Made by a program: the position numbers and the translations under genes. A DNA stretch of 64,000 nt from Massiliimalia sp964370215 (lineage in GTDB: Bacteria; Bacillota; Clostridia; Oscillospirales; Ruminococcaceae): positions 1 through 64,000 of the forward strand of contig CAYJIM010000001.1 of the NCBI GenBank assembly GCA_964370215.1, in the 5' to 3' direction. The stretch's first letter is position 1. Each line of letters starts with the position of its first letter. Positions 32,206 through 41,178 of the stretch are shown here, piece by piece. The notes beneath the pieces were generated by a model. It was given only the letters and a program-made list of their open reading frames with translations, searched no databases and was not told the DNA's origin.

Positions 32206-35151
32206 ATGGCAACATTAGTCACACAGGTAGATCGACAGATAGGAAACTATGAACAAGTGTTTGTTTACACCATCAATGCTAGTTTTAATGGTGTAGTAGG
32301 GGATATAGAGACAGCAGAAATTCGCGTTTTTTTGCCGGATTATTTCAATATGTTTTTAGGGGATATACAAAAGCCTGTCAAGGAAGTACGGGAGGAAATC
32401 GTTGTTGGTGGAAAAGTCGTTGTGTTTGATTTTGGGCAATTGACGGATCTTGGCGTTGCAGTGCGATTGGGCTTTGGGGTAACATTTCAACCTACTGCAC
32501 AGAATGGGCAAATCTATACTTGTAGTCCCACACTTTGGATCAATGGGGAAGAGCAAATCATTTCTCAAAGTGATCCGATCACGTTACAGGTAGAACATCA
32601 ATTTGAACTGACAAGACAAATTGTACTGCCGATAGCACCGCCCGCCGCAGGAAGTGCCGTGTTCTATAAAGTCACACTGGAAAATTTCGGTGACCTAGGA
32701 GCATCCATCCAAAACACACAGATCTTTTGTAATGGTTCTGATTTGGTCACGCTAGATGCCGACTATCCAGTAAGTGGAAAAGACGTGTCGGAAAAGTTTT
32801 CGGATACTTCTGCGGATGGATTGAGAGCAACCATTGAAAACAATGTACTCACCTTTTCGCTGCCTGCCTATCGCGGACAACGTTACGAATTCATCTACCG
32901 TGCGGTCATTGATGAAGCGCTGGAAGTGGGTACGGAACTGGTGACAACGGCAAGTCTTGGAATTGACACCGAACCCATGGTAGAAGAGGTGCATGAAGTG
33001 ACCCTTGCGGATCGATTATATGATGCCAATATTTCGATGTATGCACCGGATTATAGCTTGCCGGCAGAGTATCTCTGTTACCGCATGAATATTCAGAATA
33101 CCGGCAATCAAATCCTACAACAGGTAGTGTTTGAAAATAATCTCCCGCCGGAAGTGGATTATTACCAATTCAGTACCGGTGCATTTCATATTGCAGCAAT
33201 CGATGTCAATTTGTCTGCCACCTACTTCATTGATTATGTGACAAAAAACAATGTCACCGGGCAGGTGGGGCCTTTCAACACCGATGCGAGTACCGTGGTA
33301 GATTTGAGTACTGTATTGCCGCAAGGAGATGGGCTAGCCACATTGTTTTGGCGCCTGCAAACGTTGGGGATTGGCGTACAAACCCGTGTGGCGCCGGAAT
33401 TACGGGGAATTGTCAAACCTGATATTGCCATAGATACTTCGCTTGTAAACCACATTCACTTGACGTTTGTAAAGGACGGTCAAACGGTAGAGCAGGTCGA
33501 AAATGCAACAACATTGCTTGCAAACTACTGTACGCTACAACCGTCTTTGAGCTCGTCTGTGAATAAAAACCCGGTGCGTCCGGGCGAAGTGATACGATTC
33601 ACCTTACAGGTAAATTGTCGGAATTCAAGATTGAAAAATCCAATTTTGGCTTGCCTATTGCCAAAGGAATTAGATTATGTTGGCAATGAAAGTTACAATT
33701 ATACCGATATTTTTGAAAACACTACACCACCGACACCAGTGGTGCGACTGTTGCCAGACTTTGACGACGAGGGAAACACCTTATTAAAATTTGAATTCAA
33801 AGATGAAAACGCCTTTTCATTTCGCCAATTGGCAACCATTCGTATTCGTTTTGATGTGAGGGTAGCGGTTGGAGCAATTGGCAGTGTACGCACCTTTTTA
33901 CTGTTAAACACATTTGGTAGCACCGGTGTCATTCCCCCGACAACAGATATTTATACCGATGTCGATAACATTGCAGAAGATATTACAGTGTCGAGAAATT
34001 ATGCCAAAAGTAACACCATCGAAAATCGCATCCTATATTTTGTCAGCACCTCCTCTAACAAAAAGGTCAAGGGATTGTTGGATGATGCGTATATGGAGGA
34101 ACCGACGGTTGGGAAAACGGTGGATGGTGGGAGTTTGATCTACTTGATTTCGGTGAAAAATATCGGCAATGCCACTTTGGATCAAATCGAAGTGGTGGAT
34201 ATTCTGCCGTTTGTCGGAGATACCGGTGTCATAGAAACAAAAACCCCGAGAAACAGCGCATTTCCAATTTATGCACTGAGCGAAGTGGTGGCTACCTTAT
34301 TGCCGGAAGAGGAAGTCGTTGCCTTTGATATTCAATATTCTACCAGCACCGACCCTGTACGATTCGGACCCAACTTCAATGTCATCGGCACCGATGACAA
34401 TTGGACGGAACAGCAGCCAAACGATTTGAGTCAATTAAGAGCATTCAAAGTAACGACAAAGGATACGACTGTAAAACCGGGGCAGAGCTTGAAAGTTTCC
34501 ATCACGGCCTCAGTGCCGGTAGGTGTCGATCTTGGAAACGTCGCTTGGAATTCTTTTGCAACGGATGTGCTGTATACCGATTTGAGCGGTACAAAGCAAC
34601 ATCTGCTGGCAATGGAACCGGAAAAAGTTGGTGTAAGCATTGAAAATCCGGTATCCGGGATGGTACGCATTGCGGGGGATGCGTGGATAGATGGTGATTT
34701 GGATGGATTTTATACCGATGGGGAAGTGTTTGCAAATGACGTTACCGTATTGTTGTACGATGAGACAGGGCAGTTGATACGATTCACAGCGACACGTACC
34801 GACAGCAGCGGTATCGATGGACAATATCTATTTGAAAATCTTTCTGCTGGGAAATATTACGTCAAATTTTTAATTGATGATCAAAAATTAAAGTTTACCA
34901 CTCAACAAGCGGATGCTCCCAATGGAAGTAAAGCCGACCGCAAAACAGGGATCACACCCTTGATTGACCTGACCGAACAGACAGAAGCCACTAGCGTTTC
35001 TGTGGGTATTGTCGCAAAGGGAAAGCACACCTTGCAGGAAATTTTTCAAATCAATCAGCAGGCGCGGGGTCTTGTGCGTGATGTTATCAAAAACCAAATG
35101 CTATTGACGATGAAGCAGGAAGACGTCATCGATTTAATAGAAAATCAATAA
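32206..35151 (+). CDS. Giant DUF11-repeat protein with SdrD_B domain and module tail
   Basis: A 981-residue protein with no signal peptide, membrane helix or sorting signal. It is built of beta-rich repeats of the DUF11 / isopeptide-like type: examples are YKVTLENFGDLGASIQNT, YRMNIQNTGNQILQQVVF and LISVKNIGNATLDQIEVVDI. Near residues 815-885 lies an SdrD_B/Cna_B-like domain (AGDAWIDGDLDGFYTDGEVF, then GQYLFENLSAGKYYVKF). The last 40 residues (LQEIFQINQQARGLVRDVIK, NQMLLTMKQEDVIDL) equal the second half of the helical module in the two small proteins. Lack of a signal peptide argues for cytosolic assembly, for example on a forespore by the mother cell. The start follows AGAAGGGAG. Confidence 0.85.
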   Translation: MATLVTQVDRQIGNYEQVFVYTINASFNGVVGDIETAEIRVFLPDYFNMFLGDIQKPVKEVREEIVVGGKVVVFDFGQLTDLGVAVRLGFGVTFQPTAQNGQIYTCSPTLWINGEEQIISQSDPITLQVEHQFELTRQIVLPIAPPAAGSAVFYKVTLENFGDLGASIQNTQIFCNGSDLVTLDADYPVSGKDVSEKFSDTSADGLRATIENNVLTFSLPAYRGQRYEFIYRAVIDEALEVGTELVTTASLGIDTEPMVEEVHEVTLADRLYDANISMYAPDYSLPAEYLCYRMNIQNTGNQILQQVVFENNLPPEVDYYQFSTGAFHIAAIDVNLSATYFIDYVTKNNVTGQVGPFNTDASTVVDLSTVLPQGDGLATLFWRLQTLGIGVQTRVAPELRGIVKPDIAIDTSLVNHIHLTFVKDGQTVEQVENATTLLANYCTLQPSLSSSVNKNPVRPGEVIRFTLQVNCRNSRLKNPILACLLPKELDYVGNESYNYTDIFENTTPPTPVVRLLPDFDDEGNTLLKFEFKDENAFSFRQLATIRIRFDVRVAVGAIGSVRTFLLLNTFGSTGVIPPTTDIYTDVDNIAEDITVSRNYAKSNTIENRILYFVSTSSNKKVKGLLDDAYMEEPTVGKTVDGGSLIYLISVKNIGNATLDQIEVVDILPFVGDTGVIETKTPRNSAFPIYALSEVVATLLPEEEVVAFDIQYSTSTDPVRFGPNFNVIGTDDNWTEQQPNDLSQLRAFKVTTKDTTVKPGQSLKVSITASVPVGVDLGNVAWNSFATDVLYTDLSGTKQHLLAMEPEKVGVSIENPVSGMVRIAGDAWIDGDLDGFYTDGEVFANDVTVLLYDETGQLIRFTATRTDSSGIDGQYLFENLSAGKYYVKFLIDDQKLKFTTQQADAPNGSKADRKTGITPLIDLTEQTEATSVSVGIVAKGKHTLQEIFQINQQARGLVRDVIKNQMLLTMKQEDVIDLIENQ

Positions 35152-35157
35152 GACAAC

Positions 35158-35195
35158 AAAAAAACTGCAATACCAATTGGTATTGCAGTTTTTTT
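35158..35195. terminator. Bidirectional terminator after the DUF11 gene and the tRNA gene
   Basis: A perfect 38-base palindrome, A7 at one end and T7 at the other, centred at 35176/35177. It lies 6 bases past the DUF11 stop and 4 bases past the end of the tRNA-Val gene on the minus strand. Confidence 0.9.
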
Positions 35196-35198
35196 GTA

Positions 35199-35274
35199 TG
35201 GTGGGAACAACAGGGCTCGAACCTGTGACCCTCTGCTTGTAAGGCAGATGCTCTCCCAGCTGAGCTATGCTCCC
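35199..35274 (-). tRNA. tRNA-Val (anticodon TAC)
   Basis: On the minus strand the 76 bases fold as a full cloverleaf: acceptor GGGAGCA, D-arm with AGCTCAGCTGGGAGAGC, anticodon stem TCTGC/GCAGA around CTTACAA (anticodon TAC, reads GTA), T-arm with GGTTCGAGCCC, and an encoded 3' CCA. A single tRNA between the spore-type cluster and the SASP gene. Confidence 0.97.
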
Positions 35275-35472
35275 ATACAGCAAAACAAATAATTTGTTTT
35301 GTCAACATATACTATTATAGCATGAATTTTAGAAAAGTCAATACCTTTTTGACATTTTTCTGCTATTGCTAAAAAAACACAAGAATAGGAGAAGGTTTCG
35401 TTTATTTACCCAATAAATAGCAGGGTTTTAGCGGAATACTAAATTTTACAAATTATTTTGATATATTTTCCG

Positions 35473-35502
35473 CTTATAACAAGAAGTTTGTCGTTTATAA
35501 TA
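35473..35502 (+). promoter_or_regulatory. Possible forespore (sigma-G/F) promoter of the SASP gene
   Basis: CTTATA (35473-35478) and TATAATA (35496-35502) are 17 bases apart, resembling TGAATA-N17-CATACTA with several mismatches. SASP genes are usually under sigma-G, which is the main reason for the call. The rest of 35275-35555 is AT-rich with no gene seen. Confidence 0.35.
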
Positions 35503-35555
35503 ATAACACAAACACGGAAACAAAAAAGAACCCAAATCTAAAGGAGAGAAAGACT

Positions 35556-35756
35556 ATGACTAGCAAAAGCAATAACCGTCTTGTCGTGCCGGAAGCACGC
35601 GAAGCAATGGACAAATTTAAAATGGAAGCTGCATCTCAAGTAGGGGTAGACCTGAAAAGTGGTTACAACGGACACTTGACTTCCCGTGAAGCAGGTAGCG
35701 TTGGCGGACAAATGGTCAAAAAAATGATCGAGTCTTACCAAAACTCTGTAAAATAG
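35556..35756 (+). CDS. Alpha/beta-type small acid-soluble spore protein
   Basis: A 66-residue protein of the SASP family that coats and protects spore DNA. It has NRLVVPEAREAMDKFKMEAA, with the germination protease (GPR) cleavage site at KMEAA near residues 22-26 (a variant of K-T-E-F/I-A), then the DNA-binding GVDLKSGYNGHLTSREAGSV and GGQMVKKMIESY. The ATG follows AAAGGAG. Its presence shows the organism makes endospores. It is a single-gene unit ending at a convergent hairpin. Confidence 0.97.
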   Translation: MTSKSNNRLVVPEAREAMDKFKMEAASQVGVDLKSGYNGHLTSREAGSVGGQMVKKMIESYQNSVK

Positions 35757-35790
35757 TATAGCACCCAATGTCGTGTAAACACGATAAAAA

Positions 35791-35831
35791 CTCCCACCAA
35801 CGTTACAGTATCACTGTAATGTTGATGGGAG
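35791..35831. terminator. Bidirectional terminator between the SASP and DUF4364 genes
   Basis: Two 19-base arms (35791-35809 and 35813-35831) pair with two G-T-type changes around a 3-base loop. Five T follow on the minus strand, favouring the DUF4364 gene; the plus side has a looser T-tract. Confidence 0.8.
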
Positions 35832-35846
35832 CATTCTTTGGGTTTA

Positions 35847-36419
35847 TCACTTTGGATATTTTTCGGTACCACAAACTAAATAACCGATGACCCTTTGATA
35901 AAATTCAACGGGATCGGATAAAAATCGATTTTGAATCAATTCAGCCTGTGTCATGTCGGGTACAAACATCGAAAACTTCATCAAGTTGACATCCTTTTCA
36001 TGGATGGTGAAACGCACTTCAAAGCCTGCACCCATCGGCACCGTTTCCACTTTGGTTTCCTGTTCGATTTTACGTCGATGTAACAGTGTCATTGTCGCAC
36101 TTACTACCCGATCTCTGACGGTGCGTGGTAAAGAACTCTGTAACATTTGTGCAGTTGTCTCTCCAAGTGAAGTGAGGGTGAAATATTCCTCCCCGTGAAT
36201 CGTTTCGACCTCCACCTGTTTTTGGGAAACAAGTTTTGCAAGAGCGTCGGAAAAGACGAAATACTGCACGAGGTTTTGTTCATTGAAAATGTGATTCAAC
36301 TGTTCCTTGGAAAGTGGTTGTTTCACGGCATTGAGTAGATAACAGATGAGAATGCGCACCTCTTGGGTGTCACGAAAACCTCCGGGTGGCACACCTGCCA
36401 CTAAATTTGAAGAGTCCAT
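35847..36419 (-). CDS. DUF4364-family protein
   Basis: A 190-residue cytoplasmic protein of the DUF4364 family found across Clostridia. It has an N-terminal winged-helix-like part (RILICYLLNAVKQPLSKEQL, FSDALAKLVSQKQVEV, YFTLTSLGETTAQML), then a beta-rich C-terminal part (GFEVRFTIHEKDVNLMKFSM). The wHTH suggests DNA binding, but the function is unsettled. The ATG follows GGAGG. It has its own promoter and terminator. Confidence 0.88.
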   Translation of the reverse strand: MDSSNLVAGVPPGGFRDTQEVRILICYLLNAVKQPLSKEQLNHIFNEQNLVQYFVFSDALAKLVSQKQVEVETIHGEEYFTLTSLGETTAQMLQSSLPRTVRDRVVSATMTLLHRRKIEQETKVETVPMGAGFEVRFTIHEKDVNLMKFSMFVPDMTQAELIQNRFLSDPVEFYQRVIGYLVCGTEKYPK

Positions 36420-36476
36420 AAAAACCTCCTTTATGTCACGAGGGTGAAAATGTACTAAAAATATTGCTCTATATTC

Positions 36477-36505
36477 AGTATAAAGGCAATTTTACTTCTT
36501 GTCAA
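36477..36505 (-). promoter_or_regulatory. Promoter of the DUF4364 gene
   Basis: Minus-strand TTGACA (36500-36505) and TATACT (36477-36482) are 17 bases apart, about 58 bases upstream of the ATG. Confidence 0.78.
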
Positions 36506-36597
36506 TCATTTCATACTTGATTCTTTTTGTCTACTATGATACACTAAATAATATTGTGAAAATATATACAAGAACAATAAAAAGGAGTGTCCGTATC

Positions 36598-37629
36598 ATG
36601 GAAATGAAAGCAGCAGTATTTCAAGGAAAGCACCAAATGGATATTTTGCAAAAGACCGTTCCAACCCCACACGCAGGTGAAGTGTTAGTCAAAGTCATGG
36701 CGTGTGGTATTTGTGGCACCGATGTACATATTTTTGAAGGGGATAAAGGGTGTGGTGACACCCAACCAGGCACTGTCTTGGGACATGAGTTTGCAGGTAT
36801 AGTGGAAGCGGTTGGTGAAGGCGTAACCGATTTCACCGTTGGCGATCGTGTCTGTGTCGACCCGAATGACACCTGCGGCAGCTGCTACTATTGTCAACAT
36901 GGTATGGCGCATTTTTGTACCGGCATGAAAGGCATTGGCACCATGCAGGATGGTGGCTTTGCACAGTTTGTTGTCGCGCCACAAAAACAGTGCCATGGAT
37001 TTTCTGAACGCATCACCTTTGCACAAGCGGCAATGACCGAGCCGGTTGCCTGTTGTTTGCACGGTATGGATCTTTGCAACCTAAAAGCAGGGGATACCGT
37101 TGTTGTCATCGGCGGTGGGATGATTGGCCTTCTCATGTTACAATTGGCGAAACTAGCAGGTGCCGGTGTGGCAGTGCTATTGGAACCGGTAGAGGCAAAA
37201 CGTGAAACGGCAAAAAAATTGGGCGCCGATCTTTGCATCGACCCATTGACACAGGATGTCAATGCAATCCTTGCAGCGGAAAAACTACATCAAGTGGACT
37301 GTGTCATTGAATGTGCAGGACTTCCCAAAACAGTGGAGCAGGCGATTGACATTGCCGGTAAAGGTGCAACAGTCATGCTGTTTGGCTTGACAAAGCCGGA
37401 CGATACCGTGGCAATCAAGCCGTTCACCGTGTTTGAAAAGGAATTGAGCATCAAAGCATCCTACATCAACCCTTACACCCAAGAACGTGCGTTGACCCTC
37501 ATTGACCGCAATCGCTTGGATGTCGCATCAATGGTGTACCGTGAAATTTCGCTAGAGGAATTGTCTACCGTACTATCCGATCCGAAACAGCGCGCACTTG
37601 GTAAATTTATTGTCAATCCGCAATTATAA
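36598..37629 (+). CDS. Zinc-dependent medium-chain alcohol/polyol dehydrogenase
   Basis: Started at 36598 (AAAGGAG 10 bases upstream), the product has 343 residues. The catalytic zinc site is seen in CGICGTDVH (C39) and LGHEFAG (H63/E64), the structural zinc site in DTCGSCYYC plus HFC (about 92-106), and the NAD(P)-binding fold in VVVIGGGMIGLLMLQLAKLAGA. It is nearest to the sorbitol/threonine dehydrogenase branch (TdhH-like), which oxidises secondary alcohols. The exact substrate cannot be told. It stands alone with its own terminator. Confidence 0.92.
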   Translation: MEMKAAVFQGKHQMDILQKTVPTPHAGEVLVKVMACGICGTDVHIFEGDKGCGDTQPGTVLGHEFAGIVEAVGEGVTDFTVGDRVCVDPNDTCGSCYYCQHGMAHFCTGMKGIGTMQDGGFAQFVVAPQKQCHGFSERITFAQAAMTEPVACCLHGMDLCNLKAGDTVVVIGGGMIGLLMLQLAKLAGAGVAVLLEPVEAKRETAKKLGADLCIDPLTQDVNAILAAEKLHQVDCVIECAGLPKTVEQAIDIAGKGATVMLFGLTKPDDTVAIKPFTVFEKELSIKASYINPYTQERALTLIDRNRLDVASMVYREISLEELSTVLSDPKQRALGKFIVNPQL

Positions 37630-37649
37630 TACAGTATTTATTTGATTTG

Positions 37650-37695
37650 AATGCACGATCCTGTTATTTGATTAACAATGGATCGTGCATTTTTC
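37650..37695 (+). terminator. Terminator of the alcohol dehydrogenase gene
   Basis: AATGCACGATCC (37650-37661) pairs exactly with GGATCGTGCATT (37680-37691), with an inner TGTTA/TAACA pair, then T residues to 37695. Confidence 0.88.
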
Positions 37696-37756
37696 TAAAT
37701 TTTGCATGAAAAACCTACTACTTTCAATAAAAAATAGAATGGATTGAGAAAAATAC

Positions 37757-37785
37757 TTGAAAAGTCATCACTAATCAGCTATAAT
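37757..37785 (+). promoter_or_regulatory. Promoter of the nfnAB operon
   Basis: TTGAAA (37757-37762) and TATAAT (37780-37785) are 17 bases apart, about 80 bases upstream of the nfnA ATG. Confidence 0.78.
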
Positions 37786-37865
37786 TAGGAACTAGATATG
37801 TCAATTGTTCAGCAATGAGCAAGTTACGCTATCAAATGGTATGGAGAATTTGGAGGACTGAAAAG

Positions 37866-38699
37866 ATGTTTCCTATTGTAAAAAAAGAAATACTCAATGA
37901 TGCAGTGGTACGCATGGACGTGCTGGCACCATTTATCGCCAAAAAAGCACAAGCAGGACAATTTATTATTTTCCGTGTGGATGAAGTGGGTGAGCGTATT
38001 CCACTGACCATCGCAGATTATAACCGTGAGGCCGGCACGGTGACCATTATTTTTCAAACCATCGGGAAAGCAACCACCAGATTGGCGGCGCTGAACGAAG
38101 GGGATGAAATTCTCGATTTTGTCGGACCGTTGGGGGTAGCCTCCCATTTTGACGGCATCAAAAAAGCCTGTGTCATTGGTGGCGGGGTAGGTTGTGCCAT
38201 CGCTTATCCGCAGGCAAAAGCCCTGCATGAAATGGGTGCAAAAGTCGATATGATTGCAGGATTTCGCAATCAAAATATTGTGATCTTAGAAGAAGAGATG
38301 AAAGCGGTGAGTGACCAATTGGTATTGACCACCGATGATGGCTCTTATGGGCAAAAAGGATTTGTTACCGATGCGTTAAAAGCACTCATCGATGGTGGCA
38401 GTGACTATGACTTGGTCATTGCAATCGGCCCGATTCCGATGATGAAATTTGTATGTAAAGTCACGGAACCGTACGGCATCAAAACCATTGTGTCGCTCAA
38501 TCCAATCATGATTGATGGTACCGGTATGTGTGGTGGTTGTCGCGTGACCGTCGATGGGAAAATTCAATTTGCCTGTGTAGACGGGCCTGATTTTGATGGA
38601 CATTTGGTAGATTTTGATGAGTTGATGAATCGTAATTCCGTCTACCGCAGACAAGAACGTGACGATCACTGTCGATTGTTGGAACAGGGGGAAGAATAA
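37866..38699 (+). CDS. nfnA: NADH-dependent ferredoxin:NADP oxidoreductase, small (alpha) subunit
   Basis: Started at 37866, with GGAGG 9 bases upstream, the product has 277 residues. It is a ferredoxin-reductase-like flavoprotein of the PyrK/NfnA type: FAD site in GERIPLTIADYN, NAD site in CVIGGGVGCAIAYPQAKALH, and a C-terminal 2Fe-2S cluster site in GTGMCGGCRVTVDG and QFACVDGPDFDGH. With the next gene it forms NfnAB, which couples NADH and ferredoxin oxidation to NADP reduction by electron bifurcation, or the closely related sulfide dehydrogenase. The stop overlaps the next start by one base. Confidence 0.93.
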   Translation: MFPIVKKEILNDAVVRMDVLAPFIAKKAQAGQFIIFRVDEVGERIPLTIADYNREAGTVTIIFQTIGKATTRLAALNEGDEILDFVGPLGVASHFDGIKKACVIGGGVGCAIAYPQAKALHEMGAKVDMIAGFRNQNIVILEEEMKAVSDQLVLTTDDGSYGQKGFVTDALKALIDGGSDYDLVIAIGPIPMMKFVCKVTEPYGIKTIVSLNPIMIDGTGMCGGCRVTVDGKIQFACVDGPDFDGHLVDFDELMNRNSVYRRQERDDHCRLLEQGEE

Positions 38700-40084
38700 T
38701 GGCAAACATGTCCTTGAAAAAAGTGGCAATTCCGGAACAGGATCCACAGGTAAGAAATCAGAATTTTGAAGAAGTGGCACTCGGTTATACCGCTGAAATG
38801 GCAATCGAGGAAGCAACTCGTTGTTTGAACTGTAAACATAAACCGTGTGTTGCCGGATGTCCGGTCAACGTGCAGATTCCTGAATTTGTACAAAAAGTGG
38901 CGGAAGGACAATTTGAAGAGGCTTATAAAATTGTGGCCCAAACCAATGCGTTGCCGGCAATTTCCGGTCGTGTCTGCCCACAAGAATGCCAATGTGAAGG
39001 GCTTTGTGTCCGTGCCATCAAAGGCGAGTCGGTCGGGATTGGTCGATTGGAGCGTTTTGTGGCAGATTTACATATGAGCACGCCACAACCGACAGTAGAA
39101 AAACCAATTAGCAATGGGCGAAAAGTCGCTGTGATCGGCGCAGGTCCTGCCGGACTTAGTTGTGCAGGCGACTTGGTGCGTATGGGATACGATGTCACTA
39201 TTTTTGAAGCCTTCCACAAACCGGGTGGTGTGTTGGTATACGGCATTCCGGAATTCCGTTTGCCAAAAGCCATTGTACAACAAGAGATTGATCAATTGGT
39301 AGACCTCGGTGTGAAAATTGAAATGAATATGGTCATTGGGAAAGTCCTTTCTATCGATGAATTGATGGAGATGGGTTACGAGTCGGTGTTCATCGGTTCC
39401 GGTGCAGGCCTTCCCGGCTTTTTGGGGATTGAAGGAGAAGCACTAGTCGGTGTTTACTCGGCCAATGAATACCTCACTCGCATCAATTTGATGAAAGCTT
39501 ATGATGTGGACTATGATACACCGATTCGTCAATCCAAAGCAGTTGCTGTTGTTGGCGGTGGGAATGTAGCGATGGATGCGGCACGCAGCGCAAAACGCCT
39601 GGGTGCGGATGTTTATATCGTTTACCGTCGCTCGGAAGAAGAAATGCCAGCACGTTTGGAAGAAATTCATCATGCAAAAGAAGAGGGCATCCAGTTTGCA
39701 CTGTTGACCAACCCCAATAAAATTTTGGACGATGGTAGCGGACAAGTTTGTGGCATGGAATGCCAAAAAATGGAACTTGGTGAACCGGATGAATCAGGTC
39801 GCCGTCGTCCCAAAGCGGTAGAAGGCAGTGAATTTGTGTTGGATGTTGATACCGTCATCATGGCGGTGGGTACCTCGCCAAATCCACTCATCCGTACCAC
39901 AACGGAAGGCCTTGACACCAATCGTTGGGGTTGTTTGGTCGCTGATGAAGAAACAATGGCAACCACCAGAGAAGGCATTTACGCCGGTGGCGATGCGGTA
40001 ACGGGGGCTGCAACCGTCATCCTTGCAATGGGAGCAGGCAAAAAGGCCGCCAAAGCAATGGATGAGTATTTGAACAACAAATAA
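38699..40084 (+). CDS. gltA: NfnB / glutamate-synthase-small-subunit-like oxidoreductase
   Basis: A 461-residue flavoprotein. An N-terminal ferredoxin-like domain holds Cys for two 4Fe-4S clusters (RCLNCKHKPCVAGCPVN and GRVCPQECQCEGLCVR). Two nucleotide folds follow: FAD site VAVIGAGPAGLSCAGDLVR and NADPH site VAVVGGGNVAMDAARSAKR, then IYAGGDAVTGAATVILAMG. It is usually annotated as the NADPH-dependent glutamate synthase small subunit, but without a GltB partner and next to nfnA it is almost surely the NfnB subunit. Confidence 0.94.
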   Translation: MANMSLKKVAIPEQDPQVRNQNFEEVALGYTAEMAIEEATRCLNCKHKPCVAGCPVNVQIPEFVQKVAEGQFEEAYKIVAQTNALPAISGRVCPQECQCEGLCVRAIKGESVGIGRLERFVADLHMSTPQPTVEKPISNGRKVAVIGAGPAGLSCAGDLVRMGYDVTIFEAFHKPGGVLVYGIPEFRLPKAIVQQEIDQLVDLGVKIEMNMVIGKVLSIDELMEMGYESVFIGSGAGLPGFLGIEGEALVGVYSANEYLTRINLMKAYDVDYDTPIRQSKAVAVVGGGNVAMDAARSAKRLGADVYIVYRRSEEEMPARLEEIHHAKEEGIQFALLTNPNKILDDGSGQVCGMECQKMELGEPDESGRRRPKAVEGSEFVLDVDTVIMAVGTSPNPLIRTTTEGLDTNRWGCLVADEETMATTREGIYAGGDAVTGAATVILAMGAGKKAAKAMDEYLNNK

Positions 40085-40138
40085 AAATGCCACTTCCCTG
40101 TAAAGTTTTGAATGAATCATAAACTTTTTGCAATTTGG

Positions 40139-40167
40139 TTGAAAGACAGGGGAACCTGTGGTATACT
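40139..40167 (+). promoter_or_regulatory. Promoter of yajC
   Basis: TTGAAA (40139-40144) and TATACT (40162-40167) are 17 bases apart, and the spacer holds a short palindrome ACAGG/CCTGT. It is about 40 bases upstream of the yajC ATG. A weak hairpin AAAGTTT/AAACTTT around 40102-40127 may end gltA. Confidence 0.72.
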
Positions 40168-40207
40168 TAGCAAGTATTGTTACTAATTTATTTTGGAGGA
40201 TCTAACT

Positions 40208-40555
40208 ATGACAAACCTATTTATGCTCGCAACAACCACCGCAGATGCGGCAGCAACTGACCCAATGAGCCAAGTGCTCTCGATGGCAGTGACCTTCGGC
40301 CCTTTGATTTTAATCTTTGTTGCGATGTACTTTTTGTTGCTTCGTCCACAAAGAAAGAAAGAAAAAGAAGCACAAAAAATGCGTCAAAATGTTCAAGTTG
40401 GCGATGAGATCATCACCATCGGTGGTTTGATCGGTATCGTTGTCAGCGTCAAAGAAGACACCGTTGTCATTGAAACTGCCGGTGAGCGCAACAAAATTCG
40501 TGTGAAAAAATGGGCAATTCAGTCCAACGAAACCATTCACGACACCGAAGCGTAA
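40208..40555 (+). CDS. yajC: Preprotein translocase accessory subunit YajC
   Basis: Started at 40208 (TTGGAGG upstream), the product has 115 residues with one membrane helix near residues 27-47 (TFGPLILIFVAMYFLLLRPQ) followed by the family motif RPQRKKEKEAQKM and VGDEIITIGGLIGIV. YajC joins SecDF at the Sec translocon. No secD or secF follows; a TIGR04086 gene comes next, which is common in Clostridia. Confidence 0.95.
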   Translation: MTNLFMLATTTADAAATDPMSQVLSMAVTFGPLILIFVAMYFLLLRPQRKKEKEAQKMRQNVQVGDEIITIGGLIGIVVSVKEDTVVIETAGERNKIRVKKWAIQSNETIHDTEA

Positions 40556-40630
40556 ACAAAAAATTGATGGCATGTTTTTCTCAACCATTTCATACAGTGT
40601 ACCAAGTGAGAAATGGAAGGGGAGATCTGC

Positions 40631-41059
40631 ATGCAATCATTTGATCGACTGAGAAAAAACAAAGGACGTGATTTATTCGCGCCTTTGTTTTTCAGCGTTA
40701 TTGCAGGAATTGTAGCTTGTATGTTAACAGCATTGCTCTCGTCAATCCTATTGACCGTAACGGAGTTGCCGTCGTTTTTTGAGCCGTTTTCACTCCTTTC
40801 TTTGGCAGTGGGCAGCTTTGTAACGGGGATTTTGGTCACTCGTAGCAATCGTGAAAAGCGGTTTTTTTTGACAGGGGTTTTGACGTTAGTCTTTGGTTGT
40901 ATCTTTTTGCTGTTGCGTTTGGCCTTTCAGTCCGCACCAATCACGATGTTTAGCGGACTCAAATTGCTGACCGTGATGGCGCCAATGTTTTTATCATCCT
41001 TTTGTGTTCCGACGCGCAAAAAGGTGAAGTTCTCAAAGTCTCGTTCTTTTGTAGGATAA
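40631..41059 (+). CDS. TIGR04086-family membrane protein
   Basis: Started at 40631 (GGGGAG 7 bases upstream), the product has 142 residues and four membrane helices (near 18-42, 55-75, 83-102, 108-128) with basic ends. The length, topology and position after yajC match the TIGR04086 family of Clostridia membrane proteins of unknown function. Confidence 0.78.
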   Translation: MQSFDRLRKNKGRDLFAPLFFSVIAGIVACMLTALLSSILLTVTELPSFFEPFSLLSLAVGSFVTGILVTRSNREKRFFLTGVLTLVFGCIFLLLRLAFQSAPITMFSGLKLLTVMAPMFLSSFCVPTRKKVKFSKSRSFVG

Positions 41060-41178
41060 ATTGGAGCTTTTGCTTGAAAAAATATCCTATTTTTTATCTT
41101 GTCGTATCATCTTCGGTATTATTTATAGTTTGGTAACATATCTATAGTAGCAAACGTTTATGATAAGGATGATGAGAA

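Noticed and set aside
38699..40084. Glutamate synthase small subunit as the function
   Set aside because: No large subunit gene is present and the gene overlaps nfnA, which fits NfnB better.
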